Shown: piece after piece, positions 7,583-15,730 of the stretch
How positions within the stretch are numbered: the first letter of the stretch is position 1
Layout of the letters: every line of letters begins with the position of its first letter
Origin: Shewanella sp. MBTL60-007
GTDB lineage: Bacteria; Pseudomonadota; Gammaproteobacteria; Enterobacterales; Shewanellaceae
Reading direction: 5' to 3'
Assembly: GCF_019654915.1 (NCBI RefSeq)
Contig: NZ_BPET01000002.1
Coordinates: 62,001 to 126,000, forward strand
Length of the DNA: 64,000 nt
Notes under the pieces: model-generated
Databases searched by the model: none
Told to the model about the DNA's origin: nothing
What the model saw: only the letters and a program-made list of their open reading frames with translations
Translations under genes and position numbers: made by a program

Positions 7583-7861
7583 TCACTCCGCTGCAGGCTG
7601 CGGATATCTCGTTTTAATTTCAGCGACCTTGTCCCGCCAAGCTTGCTCCGACTCGATCGTTTTATCGTATTGCCACTCCATATATAAAGGATCGGACTCG
7701 CTCTCGTAAGCCAAGCGGCGCTTAGCAAACTCTTGAATTTCTTCAAACGCTTTTTGATTTAACGTAGAGTTAATTGCATCCTCATCCATTCCAATTCCTT
7801 GCATATAATCTTGGCTAGAATTCGCATGGATCTTGCCTTCATGTATATATTTAAAATTCAT
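7583..7861 (-). CDS. Small phage protein downstream of the DGR reverse transcriptase
   Basis: 92 residues, acidic and helical (KAFEEIQEFAKRRLAYESES, YMEWQYDKTIESEQAWRDKV). It starts 2 bases after the reverse transcriptase stop. The C-terminal part resembles tail-fibre-assembly-type small proteins in general character only; no family is claimed. Its place next to the DGR suggests a fibre-related or DGR-related role. Confidence 0.65.
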   Translation of the reverse strand: MNFKYIHEGKIHANSSQDYMQGIGMDEDAINSTLNQKAFEEIQEFAKRRLAYESESDPLYMEWQYDKTIESEQAWRDKVAEIKTRYPQPAAE

Positions 7862-7863
7862 AA

Positions 7864-9132
7864 CTACGTTCTCCTGAATGGGGCGCTAAGTAGCGCTTTT
7901 CTTAAGTTATAAGTACTTGCATGGCTGGCATGACCAAGCCACGACTGGATGCTTTGACTAATATCGGCAAGCTGTATCTCGCCTTTTGCATACAGCTTGC
8001 GGTACTTTTTTAACTTGGTCTTTATTCGGTTAACACTGCACTTTCTGAGCAGCCGATGTGACGAATAAATTCGAAACCCTAAAAAATCCAGCGCTCGACC
8101 ATTCGCCGTCGAAATGGGGAACACTTGGGTTTTACTGTTGGTCTTCAACCGCAGGTTCTGATTAAGAAATATTTCTACTTCTCTTCGCCATTGATGCAAC
8201 TGCTCTTTGTCATGATGAATAAAAACAAAGTCGTCCATATAGCGCACGTAAAATTTGGCTCCTAGCTGATGCTTGGCAAATCTGTCCAGCTCATTAAGAT
8301 AGATGTTGGCAAATATCTGGCTGGTTAAGTTGCCGAGCGGAATGCCAGCACCCAACGCATCGCTTGGGCTTGTATCAATAATGTAAAACAGCAGCGCTTT
8401 GGTCCGCTCGCATTTAATCTTCGCATCCAGTATTGATTTGAGGATGCAATGATCGATACTTGAGAAGTAACGACTAATGTCGGCTTTTAACGCATAAGTT
8501 TTGCCATGCTTTCGCTCAACTTTTTTAATAAACGCTTGCGTCCTATCTGCACCTTTGTGGGTACCTTTACTTCGGCGGCAGGCGTAAGAGTCGTGAATAT
8601 ACTGCTTATCAAACAGCGGCTCGATAATGTTGTATATCGCCCTATGCGCTACTCGGTCCCGAAAATGTGGTGCTGATATTAATCGGCGCTTTGGCTCAAA
8701 CACGTAAAAATGGTGATATGGCGACATCTGATACATGCCCCACATCAACTCGTTTTGTATTTGAATAATATTCTCTTCAAGATTATTGAAAAACACCAAA
8801 GTAGCGTTGGCCTTTGTTTTCCCTTTTCGGCACTGATACGCCGCATCTAGAATATTTTCAAAACTGTATATCTGCTCAAAAATACAACCCATTGACGCAT
8901 CAATCGGTTTAATACCTGTTCCAGCAATAGCTGAGGTGACAGCATCCTTTTCATTGTCGCACTGGCAGCACCCATTAGGGTGGTTGCTTCTGGCATAATC
9001 AAGAGCTGGGCGAAAACCAATGTTACTGTTCGCATTCGAGCGCGAATTGTTCAGATTGAGCATGCCCAAACCTGCGTTAGAGCCATTGTTCCAGTTGCCC
9101 CCGCGAAGCGGGAATCGGTTCCGCGTATTCAT
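7864..9132 (-). CDS. DGR reverse transcriptase
   Basis: 422 codons. The polymerase domain occupies roughly residues 85-420: motif A KADISRYFSSIDH (Asp ~218), motif C YVRYMDDFVF (YMDD 298-301), and the DGR-type motif 4 GIPLGNLTSQIFANIYLN, with SQ where group II intron and retroviral enzymes have QG. It would copy the template repeat RNA with adenine-specific errors. The ATG overlaps the avd stop (ATGA), but residues 5-43 are the template repeat itself, in frame. The usual family start would be Met81 (MGCIFEQIYSFENIL, codon at 8890-8892). Which start is used is open. Confidence 0.95.
   Translation of the reverse strand: MNTRNRFPLRGGNWNNGSNAGLGMLNLNNSRSNANSNIGFRPALDYARSNHPNGCCQCDNEKDAVTSAIAGTGIKPIDASMGCIFEQIYSFENILDAAYQCRKGKTKANATLVFFNNLEENIIQIQNELMWGMYQMSPYHHFYVFEPKRRLISAPHFRDRVAHRAIYNIIEPLFDKQYIHDSYACRRSKGTHKGADRTQAFIKKVERKHGKTYALKADISRYFSSIDHCILKSILDAKIKCERTKALLFYIIDTSPSDALGAGIPLGNLTSQIFANIYLNELDRFAKHQLGAKFYVRYMDDFVFIHHDKEQLHQWRREVEIFLNQNLRLKTNSKTQVFPISTANGRALDFLGFRIYSSHRLLRKCSVNRIKTKLKKYRKLYAKGEIQLADISQSIQSWLGHASHASTYNLRKALLSAPFRRT
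9004..9120 (-). repeat. DGR template repeat (TR)
   Basis: 117 nt matching the variable repeat at 9574-9690 with no indels. All ten differences are A in this copy: six are A-to-G and four A-to-T in the variable copy. It is rich in AAY codons (11), of which 9 are altered in the variable copy. The 3' end (ATTGGTTTTCGCCCAGCT) is identical in both, as expected for the IMH-type initiation end. It sits between avd and the polymerase domain. Confidence 0.97.
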
Positions 9133-9485
9133 AATGCTGTCGCCTGCTGTTTCAACTTAACAGACTTGATCCACCCGCCAATCATGCGACCTATCTCAAC
9201 CAATTTCTCAATCCATAGCTGATATTTTTTAATATCAAGATAATGCAGATCTTTGGCTAATCTCACTCGGCGCTTCAGTATTGCAAGCTCAATATCAAGA
9301 TCCGTGAGTGTGGTCTTTTTGTGATAACGTTTAAATGCAGTAATAACTAGGCGCTGTAACTGCAGCATGGATAGGCGTATCTCAGCGCCAAGCACGTGCT
9401 TTTCATGCTTGGGGAACTGCTTAAGCGCTACGTATCCATAGAGCAACATTTCGCGGCATTTATCTTCGATCAAAAGGGCGGTCAA
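9129..9485 (-). CDS. avd: DGR accessory variability determinant Avd
   Basis: 118 residues, highly basic and helical, matching the bAvd four-helix-bundle family: YGYVALKQFPKHEKHVLGAE, LQRLVITAFKRYHKK, AILKRRVRLAKDLHYL and IEKLVEIGRMIGGWIKS. Avd binds the reverse transcriptase and template RNA and is needed for mutagenic homing. The start is TTG, supported by a strong GGAGG five bases upstream. It lies between the variable gene and the template repeat, the same order as in Bordetella phage BPP-1 (mtd-avd-TR-brt). Confidence 0.93.
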   Translation of the reverse strand: MTALLIEDKCREMLLYGYVALKQFPKHEKHVLGAEIRLSMLQLQRLVITAFKRYHKKTTLTDLDIELAILKRRVRLAKDLHYLDIKKYQLWIEKLVEIGRMIGGWIKSVKLKQQATAL

Positions 9486-9523
9486 GCTGCCTCCGGTAAA
9501 GCCTTTAATATAATTAAGATTAA

Positions 9524-9541
9524 GCTGCGCTATCGCGCAGC
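9524..9541 (-). promoter_or_regulatory. DGR hairpin downstream of the VR
   Basis: A perfect 7-bp stem GCTGCGC/GCGCAGC with a GATA loop, beginning 32 bases past the VR end and 20 past the stop codon. DGRs of the BPP-1 type have a short-loop hairpin or cruciform just after the VR that promotes retrohoming; this is the candidate equivalent. Confidence 0.7.
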
Positions 9542-9561
9542 GGCCAAAGTGTCAGTTTGCA

Positions 9562-10830
9562 TTACACAAAGAAAGCTGGGCGAAAACCAATGCTACTGTT
9601 CGCACTCGAGCGCGAATAGTTCAGATAGAGCATGCCCAAACCTGCGTAAGAGCCATAGCTCCAGCCGCCCCCGCGAAGCGGGAATCGGTCGCCATAATTA
9701 CGAACATAAATAGCACCTGCCACAGTGGTTGGTGACGCAGACTCAATCAGCAGTCTGCGCATAAGTTCAACTGGTGCATACCCAGCAGACTTGCCAATGG
9801 TGGCGAAATGAGCGTTATGCGCATACGGATAATCGTGACTATCATCGTTAATCGGGCCGTTACGCTTAATGATAGTGTTGCTTAAAACTGGCGCGCCAAC
9901 ATTACCTGTGCCAGCCATACTGTCTGAAGTTGAGTCAAAGTAAGCACCGTGGCGGTGCCAGTTTGCTTCATTGATGCTGGGGTTGTTGTCCAGTGTTGTG
10001 ATGATTTGGCCATTATCGAGCTTCATTTGATCGAGCCACTCATTCACATTACCGACTAAATCCTGCACCCCGAAAGCGCCGTGATCGTGTGCCCAAGTAT
10101 CTGGCCCTTTGCCTGTATCGGTTCTTCCGGTTCCGCTCGAATCCCCCGGCATGCCGTTATCACTGCGACGAGCAGTTTCTAATTTATTTTCATGACTGCG
10201 GCCATAATTTGTATTACCACGAGGCACTGTATTGTTTGCTAGTGACCAAAGCGCAATAGCGGCCCATTCATGGATTGACATCATGTGCCAGCCTGCCCCC
10301 TTATCGGTACACAGCGCTTTGGCGACATCGTAGTTAACTGATGTGCGCGGCTGCACGCCACCGACTACGCTGCAACCACCGTTAGCACCTGCACTTGCTA
10401 GATACTTGGCAATATAGACTTCACTGCGGGACGTGCCGTTATCCATAAACATAGTTGGCGTGCCTGTACCAAGCTGAAGATCGACACCGGTTCGCGTCAA
10501 TATAGCTTCGTTTAGATCTTCATAATTAAAACGCTGGATACGCACCATGATGTTCGGGTTGCCCTGGGCATCAATTAAAATCGTGTTGCGACCACCTGAT
10601 GCGTCTTCAATGGCTTTTTTATGGCCCTCAATCGCGTAATCCGTTAGAGCATCAACATTGTCATTAAACGCCTTTTCAGCGAGGGCGATAGCATCATCAG
10701 CTTTCTTATCAAGCTGGGCCATTTTTCCAGCCACCTCTTGCCCGAGTTCTTGCGATGCTGCGGTCTGCTCGTTTGACGCGCTAACGGCTTTGGTGACCTC
10801 TTTTAGTAGCTCGTTAATTTCCTGACTCAT
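9562..10830 (-). CDS. DGR-diversified tail-fibre tip protein (C-type lectin/FGE-like fold)
   Basis: 422 residues from MSQEINELL; this ATG overlaps the previous stop (ATGA) and has GGAGGAAATAAA before it, so the longer upstream frame is not used. Residues 1-80 are a helical, probably trimeric coiled-coil stem. From about 120 onward it is a formylglycine-generating-enzyme/C-type-lectin-like domain (GAGWHMMSIHEWAAIALWS, GPDTWAHDHGAFGVQDLVGN, GNVNEW). Residues 381-419 are the variable repeat (RFPLRGGGWSYGS, then IGFRPAFFV), placed at the C-terminus as in other DGR targets. Expected role: receptor-binding tip whose surface residues are retargeted by the DGR. Confidence 0.93.
   Translation of the reverse strand: MSQEINELLKEVTKAVSASNEQTAASQELGQEVAGKMAQLDKKADDAIALAEKAFNDNVDALTDYAIEGHKKAIEDASGGRNTILIDAQGNPNIMVRIQRFNYEDLNEAILTRTGVDLQLGTGTPTMFMDNGTSRSEVYIAKYLASAGANGGCSVVGGVQPRTSVNYDVAKALCTDKGAGWHMMSIHEWAAIALWSLANNTVPRGNTNYGRSHENKLETARRSDNGMPGDSSGTGRTDTGKGPDTWAHDHGAFGVQDLVGNVNEWLDQMKLDNGQIITTLDNNPSINEANWHRHGAYFDSTSDSMAGTGNVGAPVLSNTIIKRNGPINDDSHDYPYAHNAHFATIGKSAGYAPVELMRRLLIESASPTTVAGAIYVRNYGDRFPLRGGGWSYGSYAGLGMLYLNYSRSSANSSIGFRPAFFV
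9574..9690 (-). repeat. DGR variable repeat (VR)
   Basis: 117-nt copy of the template, offset by exactly 570 bases. Relative to the template codons, Asn has become Asp, Gly, Ser, Tyr, Tyr, Tyr, Tyr, Ser and Ser, while two Asn codons are unchanged. No non-adenine template position differs. It ends three codons before the stop of the target gene. Confidence 0.97.
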
Positions 10831-11408
10831 TTTATTTCCTCCAGTGAACGGACGCGTTCGCTTAATATTAAATTCCAGTAGGCATTTTTTGTCACCCATG
10901 TATTGGCGCTAATCACTGCTGTCGCGTTGCTGGCGGTGCAGCTTTGAAGTTGCACTATTTCATTTGAGTAGTCATACATCCACGACTCAGCAGACACCGG
11001 GGCTGGTATGGCGTCGGCTATGCCTAAGTGTTCCACTACAAAATTGCGGCTGATGGTGTTGCCCTCAAAGCTGCCAACCGTGCATACTTTTTGTGTTGTC
11101 GGCACATACGCGAACGAAATTAACTTGTTGTTATGGGCAAGTCCTATCCAGTTAAAATTAAAGTTGCCGACATCGGGGCCTAGCATCTGGCTAAATGTCA
11201 CTCTATTTTTATCTATGATCCCGTGCTTTAGCGGCTCTGCGCGGTGGACTATTTGACTTGGCGTTGGCATGGGCTCTTCCGCTGGCTCTGGATCTCTAAA
11301 ATCCAGCCCAGGAATAAAAGCAAATACAAACTCATCAATAATAAAGTCCTGTACATTGCCAACAGCTAAGGCGATATATTGCTCACCGTAGGTCGTTAGT
11401 CGCGCCAT
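10827..11408 (-). CDS. Tail fibre N-terminal (tail-collar type) protein
   Basis: 193 residues resembling the N-terminal attachment domain of P2-family tail fibres (gpH): ARLTTYGEQYIALAVGN, FVFAFIPGLDFRDPEPAEE, ISFAYVPTTQKVCTVGSFEG. It is much shorter than P2 gpH (over 600 residues). Here the distal part seems to be supplied by the separate DGR target gene, which starts in an ATGA overlap with this stop. It follows the gpI-like gene, as H follows I in P2. Confidence 0.82.
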   Translation of the reverse strand: MARLTTYGEQYIALAVGNVQDFIIDEFVFAFIPGLDFRDPEPAEEPMPTPSQIVHRAEPLKHGIIDKNRVTFSQMLGPDVGNFNFNWIGLAHNNKLISFAYVPTTQKVCTVGSFEGNTISRNFVVEHLGIADAIPAPVSAESWMYDYSNEIVQLQSCTASNATAVISANTWVTKNAYWNLILSERVRSLEEIK

Positions 11409-12085
11409 TGTTTGCCCCTTATATATAGGTGTTGGTAGTCGTTATTACACTCACTCGAAACGGTATTGAATCCACTAAAGTGTTCTAGGTTGCTATTGCT
11501 TAATGTTTTAACTGTAAGCGTTTGAAAATCTTGGCTTGCTTCGGTCACTGCCATACTGTTAACCGCCAGCCTTACTGACAAGTAATCGTAACGTCGGCAC
11601 GTTCTGCCGTAACATTGAATTATCTCTGCGAGCAGGGCATTGTTCGGCGCAACCTCGGTGTCGTCTATCTCAATAGACACCCTATCCCAATCAAGTTCCG
11701 GCTGCCGCTCCCTGACACTGATCACCTCCATGCCTAAGCGCCCCATGATGTTAATGAAGCCTTGGGTGCTGCCCGCATCTTTAGCATTAACAAAAGCGTA
11801 AGCTACCCGCTTGCGGTACAGGGCCAAAGGCTCACCTTTAAAGCGGTTCACGGCGCGTTCCCATGCCAGCAAATCCAACATATCGACCGAGCAGGTTAAC
11901 GGGTCAATTTGCGCTAGCGGCCAAATAAACCAATCGCGCAGCCGTTGCCAAAAAGACTGCAGGCCATTGGTTAACATGGCTGGCTCTTGTGGCTCGTCGG
12001 TTTTGTTTAGGGTTTTACCGTCCATCCACCACGGCGGCGTAATGGTGGGTAACTTAGGGCAACCTTTTGGCTCTGGTACTGACAT
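11396..12085 (-). CDS. P2 gpI-like baseplate/tail protein
   Basis: 229 residues of the P2 gpI family, a baseplate periphery protein carrying the fibre. Visible signatures: LWQRL-like FWQRLRDWFIWPLAQIDP, CSVDMLDLLAWERAVNRFKG and VAYAFVNAKDAGSTQGFINI. The order J-I-H matches P2. It overlaps the fibre gene by 13 bases, and its first base is shared with the J-gene stop. Confidence 0.85.
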   Translation of the reverse strand: MSVPEPKGCPKLPTITPPWWMDGKTLNKTDEPQEPAMLTNGLQSFWQRLRDWFIWPLAQIDPLTCSVDMLDLLAWERAVNRFKGEPLALYRKRVAYAFVNAKDAGSTQGFINIMGRLGMEVISVRERQPELDWDRVSIEIDDTEVAPNNALLAEIIQCYGRTCRRYDYLSVRLAVNSMAVTEASQDFQTLTVKTLSNSNLEHFSGFNTVSSECNNDYQHLYIRGKQWRD

Positions 12086-13272
12086 TAGATCACCCCGCGA
12101 TTGTTAATCACTAAGCTGCTAATGCGTGGCAATGCTAAGCCGTTAATCAAGTCATCAGTTAACCAACGCACACTTTTTAAATGTGGCAACTCGTCTGTTA
12201 ACTCACTAGTCAGCTGTGAGAAAATAAAGGCACTGCGAGGGAACGTGCGCGTCATCGCTGGGTGCAGCTCAGATTCTCTAAATGCAGCGCGAATACGTGA
12301 TTCAATGTCAGCCTCTAACTGGGCAATCTCACTGCTACCGATATTGCTGGCATGCCAAAAGTTAAGCTCTAACGCTTGAGCGCTAGCAGCAATAGGCATC
12401 ACCAATAAGTCATCACCGTGGCCGTGATAGCCTCGGGTGCTAATGTAGTCGTTAATATTGTCAATTAGAGCTTGCGTCGTTTCGCCAACTTCCATCATTA
12501 CATGGCAATTTGCGGTACCTGGACCACGGGGCGCTTCATGCTCAAAATAAAGTAAGTCGCTACGAATACCCGCAAAGCTTGCTATGGCCGCGCGGTAAAC
12601 GGCATCAATGTGATAATTACCCCCGCTGCCGGACTTATCACGTATGCGCAGTGCCAGTTCATCGTCAGTTTCTTGGTTAGCACCGCTTTGGGTGATCCAA
12701 TCGCCAATGTTATTCACCACCGCAATACCCGCTAACACCTCGGGTAAAACATTGTAATAACCTGCGCCAATGTTATGCCCTGCGCCCGACTGCTCTGCCT
12801 CACATAATATTGCCTCGGTTAATACGCCTGCGGGGATCAATGTGTCGGCTAATACTCGCATTCGGTAAATGGCGCCTAATGTGGCATCGCTTTGTATCAC
12901 CGTGCCTGCTTTTACCCAAATATCAGCATTGGCATCTACTTTGGTGAATGTAATTAAGCCTTGGGTTTTTACCGCTTGCTTACGTTCTAGGCCTACATCC
13001 CACGCTTTTAGCTCTAAATACAGATCTGTTGCCGTGGCTGTAAACATGGCTGGCAATACGTGATTAGCCAGTAATGTTTTAATTAACCATAAAACTGGCG
13101 TGACAACACATGCCGAGAACAATTTCCAAAACGGGCTCATAGCGCTGTTATTACTGATAATTGAATTAGCTGCCATTACGTCAGCTTCAAGCAATGCAGT
13201 GACTTGCTGGCTATCCATTGGCACTCCCTCGTTAGCGAGTACCTTTTCAAAATCAACTTGTGGGCGTGTCAT
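12085..13272 (-). CDS. Baseplate J-like protein
   Basis: 395 residues of the baseplate J family (wedge protein). Signatures: a VLRLLA-type region KALLANHVLPAMFTATATDL-like helix, DVGLERKQAVKTQGLITFT, AGTVIQSDATLGAIYR, and the ITQSGANQETDDELALRIRD segment typical of J proteins, then a C-terminal helical domain. The start overlaps the preceding DUF2590-like gene by about 20 bases. Confidence 0.9.
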   Translation of the reverse strand: MTRPQVDFEKVLANEGVPMDSQQVTALLEADVMAANSIISNNSAMSPFWKLFSACVVTPVLWLIKTLLANHVLPAMFTATATDLYLELKAWDVGLERKQAVKTQGLITFTKVDANADIWVKAGTVIQSDATLGAIYRMRVLADTLIPAGVLTEAILCEAEQSGAGHNIGAGYYNVLPEVLAGIAVVNNIGDWITQSGANQETDDELALRIRDKSGSGGNYHIDAVYRAAIASFAGIRSDLLYFEHEAPRGPGTANCHVMMEVGETTQALIDNINDYISTRGYHGHGDDLLVMPIAASAQALELNFWHASNIGSSEIAQLEADIESRIRAAFRESELHPAMTRTFPRSAFIFSQLTSELTDELPHLKSVRWLTDDLINGLALPRISSLVINNRGVI

Positions 13273-13600
13273 AATTTACCTCTGCAGCTAGATCGCCAAA
13301 TTCGTAAGTGGTCGCGGTGATAGCAATGACTTTAGTGCTACGCACATCGAGTTCGATAGTGCCCGGCACTAAGCGAGTATCGGTTTCAATTAGCAGCTCC
13401 ATTTCGGTGTATACATCGGCGCGCAATGTCGCACTGCGCTGGGCTAGCAATTTAGTCACTAGCCCCGATTCCATCAGCATGTGTTTAACGTCTTGGGCAA
13501 TGCTTTTACGGGTGACTGTTAAGTTGGGCTGAGCGCCCACATCTAACGACAATGCACCATCAACAATTAACAGATCGCTATATTTGGCTTGTTCTGTCAT
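13253..13600 (-). CDS. DUF2590-like baseplate protein (gpW/gp25 position)
   Basis: 115 residues (YSDLLIVDGALSLDVGAQPN, QDVKHMLMESGLVTKLLAQR, then beta strands). It resembles the DUF2590 phage family and occupies the gp25/W slot between tape measure and J. The N-terminus with a D-x-x-DVG element and SIAQDVKHML recalls gp25-like wedge proteins. Starts in a 4-base overlap with the tape measure stop. Confidence 0.75.
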   Translation of the reverse strand: MTEQAKYSDLLIVDGALSLDVGAQPNLTVTRKSIAQDVKHMLMESGLVTKLLAQRSATLRADVYTEMELLIETDTRLVPGTIELDVRSTKVIAITATTYEFGDLAAEVNYDTPTS

Positions 13601-15690
13601 GCGGTCATTAGCTCCTGTTGGTCGGCAATTTCGGCCAAACTAAAGTTTTTAGGTGGGTTGTTAATGATCACATCACCAAAGCTAATGCGCTTTTCGCCAC
13701 TGCTGCTTGCCGCCATGCTGGCTCTGGCGTTCGCTGCTGTCTGCTGGTTAAAACGTGGCTTAATAGCGCTGGCCACTGACTCGTTAGCAACGGGTTTGAT
13801 ATTTAATTGCTGGCTGGTCGCATCTGGCTGATAAACAGGTAAGGCACTGCGCTGCAGATCAACTGCTTGTGTCAGCGACTCTGGCATCACCGGCTTAAAC
13901 TCGCTTTGCTGATACTCAACAGGCAAACGGGTGATATTAGTCGCTGGCACTATTGAGTTAACGTCCATTGATGCCGCCCAAGGCCCCGCCATTGGCTTTG
14001 GCATCGCAGGTTCGTTAGCTGCTGTTTGCTGCATCCACTGCGGCACCGCTTGTTGGTTATGGTTTTGCAACACATCAGGCAAGCTTGATTGCAGCGCCGC
14101 TTGATCAACATCGCCCATGATAGGAATTAAATCTATTTCAACACCTGGAATGTAATTTAGCTTTTCGATGTACCAATTTAGGTAATCAACAAACATGCCT
14201 TTGAGTGATTCCCAAGCGTTGCTAAATACGCCGACCAAGCCTTGCACCCATTCCCAACTGCCCATAGTGGCAACTAAGTCATCCCAGTAATAAACCAGTG
14301 CGCCTACTGCCGCGATGGCTGCAACTACACCTGCTACCACAAGGCCAATTGGGTTGGCGTACATCGCAATATTCACCGCTAGCATTACACCGCGCAGTGA
14401 CGCTAAACCCGATGTCAGCATGGCATTAATGCCTGCCCAAGCCATAGTGGTTGCACCATAGGCCGTCATCATCATTTTGCCCACGCCCATCGCCATGGTT
14501 AGCGCACCACCTGCCGCGACTAGGCCAAACATGGCAATGGCCGCATAACCAAGCCAGCGGGTTAAGTTGGGGAATGTTTCGGTAAACCAAAGCACATCTT
14601 TGCCCATATCGGCTATCCAACTAGCAAAACCATTAAAGGCTGGCAGAACGGCACTACCAAAGGCGGCTCGGATCACGTTCCAACTTTGTGCAAGTCGCTG
14701 GCTTTGGTCGGTCATATCTCGGGCCATATCGGTGGCAGGCCCCATGCCTTTAACATTTTTAAAGCTGTTAATGTTAGCTTTTAAGCCGTCTAAGTTTTTA
14801 GACATATTGATAATGGCTAAGGCACCATCGCCCAAGCCAGCATCATCTAAAAAGGTGCGTGCTTGAATACCCGACATGCCCTCAATCATCGGCTTAATCT
14901 TTTCAATCACCTCGACCATAGGCAATAAATTGCCTTTGGCATCGGTTAACCTTACGCCTAACTTTTCTTGCGCTCCGGCTACGCCCTCAAGGTAATTGGT
15001 ATATTGGGTTACTGCATCGCCTTGGCCCATCTGCTGCCCAAGCATACCCAACACAGCAAACTGTTCATCTAATGCTACGCCTAAGGTCGACGGTAACGAG
15101 TGCATACCATCGAGCATGCCCTCCATATCTTGCATTGAGGTACCAAACTGCTGTTTAGCCATAGCGGTCATGCCAGTGATTTGGGCGATAAAGTTATCTT
15201 TGCCCATTGCATCGGCTTGGCCTTGATAGTTGCCATACAAGGTTTTGAAATAGTTGGTTACGGTATCAGCGTCTGACTTCATCGCCATGGCAAGCGTGGC
15301 ACTTGATGTTGTTGCCGACTGCATTACATGCGCAGGCATATCGCCCATGCTGGCGCGCAGCTTTTCAGTGTGGGCTAGCACATCGGTAGCGGCTTGGCCG
15401 TATTCAATCGCAAAATCAAAGGCGGTTGAGGTCACCGCTTTTAATGCGTCATCAGCTACGCCAAGGCCTTTTATATCACCAAGTTTGCGGTCGATTTCAA
15501 TTGCAGGCATCAATGCACTGTGCAGTGCCATGCCTGATGCAGCCATGCCGCCCAAGCCTGTAGCCATTTGCATGGTGCCTGCTTGGTACGTGTCAGCAAG
15601 TCCATTAAATTGCTTAGTGATGTTGGCGATAGGCTTAGTGATTTGGTCAACCAAGCCAACGGTAAACATTAGCGGTTTGGGCAGGCTCAT
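13597..15690 (-). CDS. Tail tape measure protein
   Basis: 697 residues of the TP901/P2 gpT type. The N-terminal part is a phage tail tape-measure domain (AIEIDRKLGDIKGLGVADDALK, FDFAIEYGQAATDVLAHTEK, MAKQQFGTSMQDMEGMLDGM), followed by four or so hydrophobic helices around 370-470 (AMFGLVAAGGALTMAMGVGK, VVAGVVAAIAAVGALVYYW). The C-terminal third is low-complexity (SLPDVLQNHNQQAVPQ). It sets tail length and probably forms the DNA channel. Confidence 0.92.
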   Translation of the reverse strand: MSLPKPLMFTVGLVDQITKPIANITKQFNGLADTYQAGTMQMATGLGGMAASGMALHSALMPAIEIDRKLGDIKGLGVADDALKAVTSTAFDFAIEYGQAATDVLAHTEKLRASMGDMPAHVMQSATTSSATLAMAMKSDADTVTNYFKTLYGNYQGQADAMGKDNFIAQITGMTAMAKQQFGTSMQDMEGMLDGMHSLPSTLGVALDEQFAVLGMLGQQMGQGDAVTQYTNYLEGVAGAQEKLGVRLTDAKGNLLPMVEVIEKIKPMIEGMSGIQARTFLDDAGLGDGALAIINMSKNLDGLKANINSFKNVKGMGPATDMARDMTDQSQRLAQSWNVIRAAFGSAVLPAFNGFASWIADMGKDVLWFTETFPNLTRWLGYAAIAMFGLVAAGGALTMAMGVGKMMMTAYGATTMAWAGINAMLTSGLASLRGVMLAVNIAMYANPIGLVVAGVVAAIAAVGALVYYWDDLVATMGSWEWVQGLVGVFSNAWESLKGMFVDYLNWYIEKLNYIPGVEIDLIPIMGDVDQAALQSSLPDVLQNHNQQAVPQWMQQTAANEPAMPKPMAGPWAASMDVNSIVPATNITRLPVEYQQSEFKPVMPESLTQAVDLQRSALPVYQPDATSQQLNIKPVANESVASAIKPRFNQQTAANARASMAASSSGEKRISFGDVIINNPPKNFSLAEIADQQELMTA

Positions 15691-15730
15691 TGGCGTTTTG
15701 TCTCCGTTGTACTTGTGCTAATACCAAGTG

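Noticed and set aside
7492-7746. 84-codon minus frame overlapping the small gene after the reverse transcriptase
   Set aside because: It lies in another phase over most of the 92-residue gene, whose start is tightly coupled to the RT stop. Its composition (Arg/Ser-rich) looks like a shadow.
9396-9713. Plus-strand frame across the VR and hairpin
   Set aside because: Antisense to the DGR target and avd; a by-product of the open minus frames.
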